This document shows positions 37,447-46,445 of a DNA stretch of 57,523 bases, piece after piece. The DNA is taken from contig LWDP01000030.1 in the NCBI GenBank assembly GCA_002087915.1, positions 1-57,523 of the forward strand, read 5' to 3'. The notes below the pieces were generated by a model. That model did not search any database and was not told where the DNA came from. It saw only the letters and a program-made list of their open reading frames with translations. The DNA comes from Enterospora canceri. Lineage: Eukaryota; Microsporidia; Enterocytozoonidae. The position numbers and the translations under genes were made by a program. Within the stretch, counting starts at the first letter, position 1, and each line of letters begins with the position of its first letter.

Positions 37447-37893
37447 TTATTGATTGGAAACCTTGTTGCTCTTAATGACATTATCTTCAGTCACCAATAG
37501 AATTATGTGTGATGCATCAAGAACTGTGCAATTATCCAACACAATTTGTTCAAATTCAATCAAGTGATTTGAATATACTGATACTTCATCATTATAGAAC
37601 ATATTGTTGTATTGGATGTTGATGATTGTGTATATAAATGTGCTATTGTATTTTGTGAATGATTTGTTAACTGTTGCTGCTATTTTCTTAATGGTTTTGT
37701 TGTTGATTATTTCAGGTGTGAAAACATCTCGGGTATTAGGACTAGAAAAATGAATTAAAGGACCAGAAGACATGTCTTCTGATATATTGCTTGGAATGTC
37801 TTGGATGGGTAGTGATAAATCATCGAGGCTGTTGCTTAAACTAGTTCTCTGTTTACTGTCTCCAGAGCGCACCTTATTAATCAGGTTATTCAT
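37447..37893 (-). CDS. Unknown small protein
   Basis: 148 residues, no firm family. The first 60 are Ser/Asn-rich and disordered in appearance; about 65-140 alternates helix and strands (TIKKIAATVNKSFTKY; FIYTIINIQYNNMFY; IILLVTED). The length and helix-strand order recall a Tctex-type dynein light chain, but no diagnostic residue is present, so that is only a suggestion. No CCC before the ATG, which lowers confidence; A+T-richer than its neighbours. Confidence 0.5.
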   Translation of the reverse strand: MNNLINKVRSGDSKQRTSLSNSLDDLSLPIQDIPSNISEDMSSGPLIHFSSPNTRDVFTPEIINNKTIKKIAATVNKSFTKYNSTFIYTIINIQYNNMFYNDEVSVYSNHLIEFEQIVLDNCTVLDASHIILLVTEDNVIKSNKVSNQ

Positions 37894-38091
37894 ATTGCAT
37901 AAAGAATATTCAATATTTATACTATTTATGCATAAAATAGGATCAAAAAGATATCACTTTTAATTTGACAGTCAGGTAAATCGATCTACTGATGCAGAAT
38001 AGGCTACAATAGTCCAGAATCATGAAATGTTTCGTTTAATATTTTTGCGCAAATTTTTACATAAATATTTTGAGAGGTAATCGCCCAGGAA

Positions 38092-39099
38092 ATGACATTT
38101 AAACGCAAAAGGAACGTGAAACTGGATGTGCTTAAGGCCTATAACGTATTCGAGTTGAATACGTTTAACGAAGACGAAATAGAAGACTACGAGGAAAACA
38201 AGGCTACTGGTATGGAGGAAGATGAGGAGAAAGAGGTGCACCTGCAACAGGTAATGAAGGGAATAGGAAGTGAAATACCACTACCAGTGATAAAAGAGAT
38301 ACGCAACACAGGCAGAAACAAGTACAAACAACAAGAAATCAAAAATTTTATTAACGACCAGAGGGATGTAGAAAACAGGTTTATTTTAGACAAAGCTGAG
38401 CAAAAAGAGCTCAAAAGCATTTTGAACGAAAAGGACCCACTGGCTGAGGAGAAGGAGAGCTTCCTGGTCAACACCAAAGACATAGAACTAATCAAAGAAC
38501 ACAACATCAACCAAATGACTGAAAAGCAGTGCCTTGATTTTAAGGAGGCAATAAAAGTATTGGGCTCAGATATTAAGCACCTGAATTGCATCAAAAACAA
38601 CAAATTTATTGCATTTGTTCTAAAGAAGTCACTTATACACTATGAGAAACATGGATTTGAAGCATATACGTGTTTCAAACCACGTATTGTGGAACCTAAG
38701 ATAAAATCAAGAAAGAATGAATCAAACACGACAGAGAAGCTGGTACAGATGCATAAGGAATTCTTGTTTCTTTTGAAAGGATGCGAGTTGATGGCTGAGA
38801 AAGTAGAAAAGGAGGAGGAAGCAGTAACCAGCACATTAAAACTGATAAATGATTTTGGAGGGATATTCAATAAGAAGATAAGAATGAAGCTTGAGACAAA
38901 ACAGGATACGCGGGAAGCATGTGACCTGTTCTACCAGCGCAAGAAGCCGAAAAAGAACGAAGACAAGAATGTATTAATAAGCAAAGAAATATTAAACAAA
39001 ATAGACATAGAAGAAAAGAACGAGAACGAAAGTGAGATCAAAGAGAAAAAGGCACATTCAAAAACATTCAGTAACAGGTTTGTGTGCGAATTAGAATAA
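38092..39099 (+). CDS. EPL1: Enhancer-of-polycomb-like subunit (EPL1) of NuA4
   Basis: 335 residues. The EPc-N domain is recognisable: basic start FKRKRNVKLDVLKAYNVFE, then ATGMEEDEEKEVHLQ (38-52), close to the family's 'TGvE.eEEkEhHLQ', then IPLP (62-65), and AYTCFKPR (191-198) as in 'YvCFR.R'. Epl1 anchors the Piccolo module of the NuA4 histone acetyltransferase to nucleosomes. It is much shorter than yeast Epl1 (832) and lacks the long C-terminal region. Start TAATCGCCCAGGAAATG. Confidence 0.87.
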   Translation: MTFKRKRNVKLDVLKAYNVFELNTFNEDEIEDYEENKATGMEEDEEKEVHLQQVMKGIGSEIPLPVIKEIRNTGRNKYKQQEIKNFINDQRDVENRFILDKAEQKELKSILNEKDPLAEEKESFLVNTKDIELIKEHNINQMTEKQCLDFKEAIKVLGSDIKHLNCIKNNKFIAFVLKKSLIHYEKHGFEAYTCFKPRIVEPKIKSRKNESNTTEKLVQMHKEFLFLLKGCELMAEKVEKEEEAVTSTLKLINDFGGIFNKKIRMKLETKQDTREACDLFYQRKKPKKNEDKNVLISKEILNKIDIEEKNENESEIKEKKAHSKTFSNRFVCELE

Positions 39100-39138
39100 A
39101 ATGTAGATAAAATTGATTATGTAATATGGCAAAAAAGA

Positions 39139-39211
39139 CACCCTCTATGGGGCTCGAACCCATGACCCACGGATTAAAAGTCCGATGCTCTACCGACTGA
39201 GCTAAGAAGGC
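39139..39211 (-). tRNA. tRNA-Lys (anticodon UUU)
   Basis: 73 bases without intron. On the minus strand the acceptor arm GCCTTCT pairs with AGAGGGT (two G-U pairs). D arm includes TAGCTCAGTCGG (A box), anticodon stem GGACTTTTAATCC has loop CTTTTAA with anticodon TTT, and the T arm GGGTTCGAGCCC is a good B box. Downstream on the minus strand lies T6, a Pol III terminator. It stands just left of the coiled-coil gene array. Confidence 0.95.
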
Positions 39212-39756
39212 TCAAAAAGAAATGCGATATGATTTATATGCAGCAACAATATATTTTTTAAGTCCTGAAATTAGATCACTTTCTAAAAAGAACCCTAAAT
39301 AAAATCATTCATGCATGAACTCATTTAAGTTTAAATAAGATGAACAGTGATGTACTTCATGTAGCCCAAGTATTGTGTTCGGGTACTGAATCATCTTGCT
39401 ATTGTACCTGAATACTCTTTTTGTTGCAACTACTTACGTAACAAAGGGTTCTAACAAACTCTTCTATTTATAATTGTTATTTCTTTACAAACAATCAACA
39501 TATCGATCACAGATTGTTTGATCTTTGACAGGATGATGAGATAAATCCAATGTAGTGGGCCACGCAATAATAAAAACTGTAATACTCCAAGACACCTAAC
39601 ATTGATCTCACAATTTAATCACAAACAAACAAACAGGTTGACACATTAGTCTGACCTCTAATCAATCAAACACAGCTAATTTTATACAACTTTAAATTCC
39701 TCAATCATTGATCGATCTTTCCCTATTGTTTATTCAAACAAATAATAATAGGCCCT
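39212..39756. other. Upstream flank of the first coiled-coil gene
   Basis: No ORF. Short strings recur in the flanks of the second copy and near 1.5-2.1 kb (for example TCTATTTATAATTG and CAAACAAATAATAATA). The last bases, AATAATAGGCCCT, are shared with copy 2 and form the start signal. Confidence 0.5.
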
Positions 39757-40995
39757 ATGATCATGGAATTAATTCTTTTAAATACACTGGGGTTGATCAG
39801 TGCATCTCAACCTTCTACGGCAGAGCTAAAAGCTGAACTCGCAGAGAAACAGGCTGAGTTAAATGAAGTGAACCAGCAGATTGATCAACTTAAAACTTCA
39901 ATTGGTCCGGAATACATGGAACTCATCCCAATCAAAAAACAGCTTGATGACATTGATGATGAAATTTCCCAACTTACACCTATTGAACAAGAGCTGGAGA
40001 CTGCACAGCAGAATTTGGCGACGAAGCAAGCAGCTTTAGCAACGAAAAACGACGAGCTTACTGCATTACAGACTGAACTGACTACAACCAATAACGAAAT
40101 AGGAACATTAAGTGCAACTAGTGATCAATTAGATACTGAAATCAATAACATAAATGAGGATATTACCGCACTACAGGAGACAATTGGTGATTATAATGAA
40201 CAATTATCCAATATTAATCTCTATGAGCAAATCAAAGATAAGAATGATGCTGTTGCAAACCTGACAGCTAACAAGACAGGCCTTGAAACAGATTTACAGG
40301 ATAATACAAATGAAATTGAGGCAAAGAAGACTGAGCAAGCAGCAGATCAGGTGGCATTTGATGATGCAACAACGGCATTGAATGCAACAGAAAAAGCGAT
40401 CCAGGATAAAACTACAGAAAAGAATACGTTAGCAGCACTGATTGATGGACAAGATGACAGTTTCACACATGACGGAAAGACTAAGGCTGAAATTGAGGCT
40501 GAAATTGCAGGTTTGACCCAGGAATTGGTAGAATTGGAACAGACGAAAACAGCAGATGAGGCTACACTTACTGCAGCCCAGATCAAACTGAATACTTCTA
40601 CCACTGAATTAGATGCTCTAACTACCGAAAAAACTTCGCTTGAAACTGATATCGCCAACATTGATAAGGAGGTTGTAGCTAAAAACAAGGAAATAGCTGA
40701 TTTACAGGAGCAAAGTTTGGAAGACGCGAAAACAAAAAAGGCCACCACAACTGCAAATATCGCTGCTTCAAAAAAGGCAATATCAGGACTTCAAACAGAA
40801 ATTACAGCAATTAACCAAAACATAGCTGATTTACAGGAGCAGCTCGAGCCATTAGCTGATCTTCAGGCAGAAAAGACTCGCCTTCTGGCAGAATACGAAA
40901 AAATTGCTGTTGGATTCACACCAGAGGAGCTGAATGAGAAAGAGATCGAGGCTACCCAGCTGGAGACCCTTGAAGATGGAAATAATGTCCGTTAA
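39757..40995 (+). CDS. Secreted coiled-coil protein, array copy 1 (intact frame)
   Basis: 412 residues. Short hydrophobic start (MIMELILLNTLGLISAS) looks like a signal peptide, then almost unbroken coiled coil rich in Ala/Thr/Glu/Leu/Gln with heptads from about 20 to 400. Repeated themes include ATLTAAQIKLNTSTTELDAL and TEKTSLETDIANIDKEV. No Cys in the mature part. Compared with copy 2 it lacks a segment after ADLQEQ, an in-frame deletion, and its end (ETLEDGNNVR) differs from copy 3, so it may itself be shortened. Start GGCCCTATG. Function unknown; a secreted rod-like parasite protein is the inference. Confidence 0.8.
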   Translation: MIMELILLNTLGLISASQPSTAELKAELAEKQAELNEVNQQIDQLKTSIGPEYMELIPIKKQLDDIDDEISQLTPIEQELETAQQNLATKQAALATKNDELTALQTELTTTNNEIGTLSATSDQLDTEINNINEDITALQETIGDYNEQLSNINLYEQIKDKNDAVANLTANKTGLETDLQDNTNEIEAKKTEQAADQVAFDDATTALNATEKAIQDKTTEKNTLAALIDGQDDSFTHDGKTKAEIEAEIAGLTQELVELEQTKTADEATLTAAQIKLNTSTTELDALTTEKTSLETDIANIDKEVVAKNKEIADLQEQSLEDAKTKKATTTANIAASKKAISGLQTEITAINQNIADLQEQLEPLADLQAEKTRLLAEYEKIAVGFTPEELNEKEIEATQLETLEDGNNVR

Positions 40996-42049
40996 AAAGT
41001 TACAACTGTTGTAATTCAAATCGACCTAAATTGTACATTTATGGTGGTTTGGGCTGGGTTGTTCAAGCTCGACTTGATAGATACACGTCAATATCTCGAA
41101 ATGTGATTTTTGAATTTTTCAAGGTTGCAAAAGAGAGTCAAAGTCTATCATAATGCAGCAAAGAGATTAATAAACAAACTAATAGGGCCAATGATGATCA
41201 AATACTTACATAACAAAACATTTAACTTTGTAATAGAAGAAAGAAATTTTATTATACTGTTGTCATGAACTATTTTAATCAAAAGTGGTAAAATCAGATA
41301 ACCCTGTGATTTGTATAACACATGTCATTTAAAAGTAAACAATTTCATATCGTACACCTGATATTTATATTGAGGAGCAGGTTCTAGGCGTCACTCTCTT
41401 GGCCATCACAGTCCTTTATATTGAATTAGGTTTTTAGCCTTAACCTGATGTCTGATTATGAACAATTAAATCTGCTTTCCAACATGTTTATAAAGATAAT
41501 TTTATTGGTTTATAGCTGTTGCCCTAATATAGTAGTGTAAAACAGTCTATTCTACTTTTTTTATGCTCTGAAATGAGAGCACTATATAAAAACAGCCTTA
41601 AGTAAACATATTCATACAAATTCTAAACGTATTAATGGTGTTGTTTTCTGTCCCTGTCGTGTTCTCAACGGGTTTAGAACTCTTCTTTGGTGATATCGTT
41701 TATTTATCATTATGTTCCAATACCCAGCTTATTTACACCTACTATCATTTATTTGTTAGTAACAATCAAACGTCAACGATTGATGTGTCAAAGGTCTCTA
41801 GTTACGCTTAACACAGGTGATATATACCACAAATAACGACATATTCCATGTTTTCTAAAAACTGTTAACGTTACGACATGTGACATTTAACAACATAAAC
41901 ATAAATAAACAGATAAGTTGACAGATTACTTTGGTTTCTATTCAATCAATCATAGCATTTTGTACAGTTTTAAATTTCACCATTATCATTTCACCATTAT
42001 TATTTGATCATTTATTTGACTATTTAAACAAATAACAATAATAGGCCCT
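40996..42049. repeat. Intergenic flank shared with the other array copies
   Basis: About 1 kb without a gene. Contains TCTCAACGGGTTTA near 41663, echoed near 1961, and ends in AATAATAGGCCCT, as before copy 1. I infer that coding and non-coding parts duplicated together. Confidence 0.5.
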
Positions 42050-43394
42050 ATGATTATGGAATTCCTTTTCTTCAACACATTAGGATTGATTAGTGCATCT
42101 CAACCTTCTACGGCAGTGCTAAGAGCTGAATTCGCAGAGAAACAGGCTAAGTTAAATAATCTGAAGCAGCAGATTGATCAACTTAAGAATTCAATTGGTC
42201 CGGAATACATGGAACTCATTCCAATCAAAAAGAAGCTTGATGACATTGATAATGAAATTTCCAAACTTACACCTATTGAACAAGGGCTGGGGACGACAAA
42301 ACAGAATTTGGCGGCGAAGCAAGCAGCATTAGCAACGAAAACCCAGAAGCTTGCTACATCACAGATTGAACTTACTACAATCAATAACAAAATAATAACA
42401 CTAAGTGCAACTAGGGGTCAATTAGATGCTGAAATCATTGACACAAATAACGATATTTCTGCAGCTCTGGCAGTAATTGATTATGATTCTAGAGTGTTTA
42501 ACAATGTTATTCACAATCAACAAATCAAAGAGAAGAGTGATGCTATTGCAAACCTGACAGCTGACAAGACAAGCCTTGAAACAGAATTAAAAAACATCGC
42601 AAGCAAAATTGAGGCAAAGAAGACTGAGGAAGCAACAGATCAAAAGACATTTGATGATGCAACAACGACATTGAATGTAACAAAAAAGGCGATCCAGGAT
42701 AAAACTGCAGAAAAGAATACGTTAGCAGCACTGATTGATGGACAAGATGACAGTTTCACACATGACGGAAAGACTAAGGCTGAAATTGATTGGAACAGAC
42801 GAAAACAGCAGATGAGGCTACACTTACTGCAGCCCAGACCAAACTGAATACTTCTACCACTGAATTAGATGCTCTAACTACCGAAAAAACTTCGCTTGAA
42901 ACTGATATCGCCAACATTGATAAGGAGGTTGTAGCTAAAAACAAGGAAATAGCTGATTTACAGGAGCAAATTACAATTAATGAGGGTGATTTAGAAGATA
43001 AGGCTCTTTAAAAATAAGTATGAAAGTAGGAAATGATGAATTGCGCAAGGCCCGAGAAAAGAAAAACGAATTGAAGACAGACCTAGCCACCACAGAAGCA
43101 AGTTTGAAAGATGCGAAAACAAAAAATGCCACCGTAACTGCAAATATCGATGCTCTAAAAAAGGAAATAGCAGGACTTCAAACAGAAATTAATCAAAACC
43201 TAGCTGATTTACAGAAGCAACTCGAACCATTGGCTAATTTTCAGGTAGAAAAGACTCGCCTTCAGGCAAAATACGAAAAAATTGCTGTTGGATTCACACC
43301 AGAGGAGCTGAATGAGAAAGAGGTCGAGGCCATCCGGTTGAAGGAGTTTGAAAAGGATGCTACTCTTCTGACTACACAAATTGATGAAATGTGA
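42050..43394 (+). pseudogene. Secreted coiled-coil protein, array copy 2 (broken)
   Basis: Same start region as copy 1 (signal peptide MIMEFLFFNTLGLISAS, GGCCCTATG). Near 42788 about 40 bases present in copy 1 are missing, which shifts the frame after KAEID. The homologous frame resumes at about 42790 (TKTADEATLTAAQTKLNTST) and meets a TAA at 43009-43011. Homology then continues at 43020-43394 with a segment lost from copy 1 and an alternative C-terminus. Copy 2 thus shows the older, longer gene but carries a frameshift and a stop. Confidence 0.85.
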
Positions 43395-44051
43395 GGTAAA
43401 ACGGGTCAAACGTTGCGGTCGGAACGGGAGATGAACTTAAAAATGATTTGGACATCGATTGGTTTTATTTAAACTTTTCCTTTTATACTCAGGAATTTCA
43501 TTTCAGATAAATCTTAGTGTTGATGAATAACGGTCATGCTATGACATCCTGTTAGGGTGTACCTGATTGTATGGGTTCTAAGCTGTTGTTATACTTTCTT
43601 AATCAGTGATCATGCCTGTGTGTGCAGCAAATTAAGTCTTGAGTTTTTTCTTAGTGAAGGGGTTAAACCCGTGATGGGTAATGTTAAAACCTCAGTTTGT
43701 AACACGTTGGCATATTTTTATTGTTCCTTTCTGGTCTGTTCCTTGTTTCCTCCCGAATATGAGTTTAATCTCGTTGTTCATTGTTATCTCTTTATTCCAT
43801 GTCACTCTTTGCTCTGAACCAGTGAATGTGTTGACATTGATGGCCTTTATTCATTAGCTTTCTTTTAAGTCGATATATTAAATTTGTCTTATTGAATTCC
43901 TAGAATCAGGTGTTAGTGTGATAACTGCTGCAAGGCTGTCATCTATCTGTTCGAACTTCTGAATTAAATGTCGTTGTTTACTTGTTGCGTGAGTTGCAGG
44001 GTTATAAATCCCGTTTTCTTTTATACCTAGCTGTCAAACCTATCAAAAGGC
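43395..44051. other. Flank of copy 3, no gene
   Basis: Non-coding; a 86-codon ORF at 43557 lacks a start signal. Contains GCAGGGTTATAAATCCC near 43997, similar in arrangement to GGGGTTCAAAATCCC near 2010. It ends at AAAAGGCTA, which resembles AAAAAGGCAATA within copy 1 and is the left insertion point of the element at 44054. Confidence 0.5.
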
Positions 44052-44053
44052 TA

Positions 44054-44247
44054 CACTCTGTTACAAAAGTATTGAGACTGTTGTTGACCCTTCACAGCAT
44101 CATGTTAAACCATTTCACTCACCCTACTTACGTATTCTGATGTTAAAATTCCGTTTCCGTATGCAGATTCTCTTCTCCTGTTACGTGTGCTATGATAGGG
44201 TAAAACTTTACATGGTAAACAAAAAAGTGTTACAAAAGTATTGAGAC
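44054..44247 (+). repeat. Left terminal IR/DR region of the element
   Basis: Outer copy of the 20-base core at 44059-44078, inner copy at 44228-44247, same orientation, 169 bases apart. Confidence 0.85.
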
Positions 44248-44626
44248 AAATGTTAAAATGCCTATTGTAAGTAGTTTTGAGGAGTATCATTGGTATCTTT
44301 AACGATTGTTTTACTTGAATCGTTCAGTACAAAAAGACAGAAAACCATATTACACTTGACCAAATTCAAACCAATATTGATACCAATATCAAGGCTGTGA
44401 AAGTAGAAGGATATTTAATAGTCTAAATCAAGATTTATAAGCCATATTCAAGGTCTACGGAAAGGTTCGAGTCATTCGACTAAGTTTATTAAACGATCTT
44501 TGGAAATCAGTAAATGAAAAGCAATCGATTAAGTACACATTCACACTGGAACTAGGTAGTGATGTATCTTACTTTATTGTTCATCGTGTCTTAGTCATCT
44601 ATGGGTGGTGTACCTGATCCAAACGC

Positions 44627-45225
44627 AATTATTTGCTATTGCTGCCTGATATCAAAAAAACATGTTCGTTTAACGTTTGTTCATAATCCCTGATATCATG
44701 TTTCTGAATAAAATTATGTGTTCTAGACGATGAAAAAGCTTTTAAAACAACATGAACGTTGTTATTCAACATCACGATCATGTTTTTCATGACAAAATCA
44801 TATTTATTTACTAGAGAAATGTAGTATTTCGAATATTTTAATCTTTTTTGTTGGTAGCAATTCAGATGCAATATTCCTGAAGTTTATTGATATCACAATG
44901 ACTTCTAATATTTATATATAACTTANAATTATTTGCTATTGCTGCCTGATATCAAAAAAACATGTTCGTTTAACGTTTGTTCATAATCCCTGATATCATG
45001 TTTCTGAATAAAATTATGTGTTCTAGACGATGAAAAAGCTTTTAAAACAACATGAACGTTGTTATTCAACATCACGATCATGTTTTTCATGACAAAATCA
45101 TATTTATTTACTAGAGAAATGTAGTATTTCGAATATTTTAATCTTTTTTGTTGGTAGCAATTCAGATGCAATATTCCTGAAGTTTATTGATATCACAATG
45201 ACTTCTAATATTTATATATAACTTA
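44627..45225. repeat. Assembly-join duplication inside the element (299 bases each side of n)
   Basis: Bases 44627-44925 equal 44927-45225, with n at 44926. The two identical 80-codon minus-strand ORFs are copies made by this join. Confidence 0.93.
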
Positions 45226-45571
45226 TATAGCATGCCATTACTTCGTTTATCATTATAAAACCTTATCAATACAAAAATCAGTATGATAACAATCTGCCAA
45301 AAATACATGAAAATATAAGAACACATGTGAAAGAATAGGTAGTATAGTGATAAATCAGTCTTTAGCATCATCTAACTAAAAATGCATACGTTTAGGTGAC
45401 CACTATGATATGAAATAACAGTAAACTTTATGAATTGATCAATCAGGTAAAAGTTGTGATTAGGGAACACTTCAATGTAATCCGAGTTGCATTAAGTATA
45501 AACAGATTGTTTTGATACAGAATACCATCTAAGAAGCGATCAAAATCCTGAAAAAGAATATTAAATTCTGA

Positions 45572-45733
45572 GTCTCAATACTTTTGTAACAAAATATTGA
45601 CTGTGAATTGTTGCACCTTGACGTTTATTGTGTCATCATTTAGTACTCATTTGAACCTGAATAATCCGAAACTAAAAACATCTGTGATATAACAAATACC
45701 CTACAACAGTCTCAATACTTTTGTAACAGAGTG
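45572..45733 (-). repeat. Right terminal IR/DR region of the element
   Basis: Inner core at 45572-45591 and outer core at 45709-45728, both inverted relative to the left end, 137 bases apart. Confidence 0.85.
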
Positions 45734-45736
45734 TAG

Positions 45737-45912
45737 CAGGACTCCAAACAGAAATTACAGCAATTAATCAAAACATAGCTGATTTACAGGAGCAGCTCGT
45801 GGAGACCCTTGAAGATGGGGCTGCTGCTCTGACAACTCAAATCAATGAAATCAATATACTGCTTGCTATCCCAGATCCGGCTACAATCACAATCAGATAC
45901 AGCCCAGTGTAA
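45737..45912 (+). pseudogene. Remnant 3' end of array copy 3
   Basis: Directly after the right end of the element the sequence aligns with the 3' part of copy 1: it encodes GLQTEITAINQNIADLQEQL, then VETLEDGAAALTTQINEINI and an end (PATITIRYSPV) not found in the other copies, with TAA at 45910-45912. The 5' part is not clearly found. The element therefore lies within or at the edge of this third copy. Confidence 0.8.
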
Positions 45913-45938
45913 ATAAAATGATTAGTGTTGATTTACCC

Positions 45939-46442
45939 ATGGACCAAAGTGTGACCGTGTTGGTTCAAAATGAGGATGAATTGAGTAGGAAAGAAAGACG
46001 AAACCACACCGTGATAATTGTTAAAGCAGATAGAATAAGCAACAGTGCCATAAAACAGGGAGTAGATGGAATCAGGCTGACTAACACAACTCACATAAAC
46101 AAGAGGATAATTAACGTATGCAAGGAGAAGACTGTATTCATTCAGGTTGATTTTGGTGACTACGAGAGAAACAGACTGGAATTCTGCACAATGATGCGGA
46201 AGCTGAGGGAGCATCGGGCATGGAGGGTGCTTGTTTGCTCATTTGGATCCAATTTGGTGCATTCTGAAGCAGAAGTGATGGGCATTTTGGCTGGATTTGG
46301 ATTCAGTAGAAGAAACAGCCTAAAAGTGGTAGAAAACAGCACCAAAATGATCAGACTGGGAATTATCAAGCAGAATGGGACAAATGGAAGAGTTATTGAT
46401 GTAACAGACAAGGCGTGGATTGAGAAGTGGCTCTACCGATAG
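45939..46442 (+). CDS. Possible RNase P/MRP subunit RPP1 (Rpp30-like)
   Basis: 167 residues from the ATG at 45939, which follows ACCC directly. An in-frame ATG at 45918 is possible but lacks the signal. The pattern fits the TIM-barrel-like Rpp30 family: GVDGIRLT, KTVFIQVDFGDY (an 'FEI.Y' position), WRVLVCSFGSNLVHSEAEV (the 'iiSSGA...lR.p.d' position), then GILAGFGFSRRNSLKVVENS (as 'lG...A...v..n'). Shorter than yeast Rpp1 (293). The gene starts 26 bases after the remnant's stop. Confidence 0.5.
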   Translation: MDQSVTVLVQNEDELSRKERRNHTVIIVKADRISNSAIKQGVDGIRLTNTTHINKRIINVCKEKTVFIQVDFGDYERNRLEFCTMMRKLREHRAWRVLVCSFGSNLVHSEAEVMGILAGFGFSRRNSLKVVENSTKMIRLGIIKQNGTNGRVIDVTDKAWIEKWLYR

Positions 46443-46445
46443 CAT

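Larger units (their letters stand above)
44054..45733. mobile_element. Tc1/mariner-type element with inverted and direct terminal repeats, decayed
   Basis: Flanked by TA on both sides (44052-44053 and 45734-45735), the Tc1/mariner target duplication. Outer inverted repeats match over 34 bases including the TA and one flanking base (44051-44084 against 45703-45736), starting CACTCTGTTACAAAAGTATT. A 20-base core TGTTACAAAAGTATTGAGAC recurs inside at 44228-44247 and, inverted, at 45572-45591, so each end has two direct copies 169 or 137 bases apart, as in IR/DR elements. No intact transposase: ORFs inside are at most about 80 codons and show no DDE motif. Length as written is 1,680, but 300 bases belong to the join at 44926, so about 1,380. 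Confidence 0.85.

Noticed and set aside
43557..43817. 86-codon Cys/Phe-rich ORF between copies 2 and 3 of the array
   Set aside because: Lies in the non-coding flank repeat, lacks the CCC signal and has no counterpart in the other flanks.
44629..45171. Two identical 80-codon minus-strand ORFs
   Set aside because: Copies of one sequence on both sides of the n at 44926; no transposase motif and no start signal.
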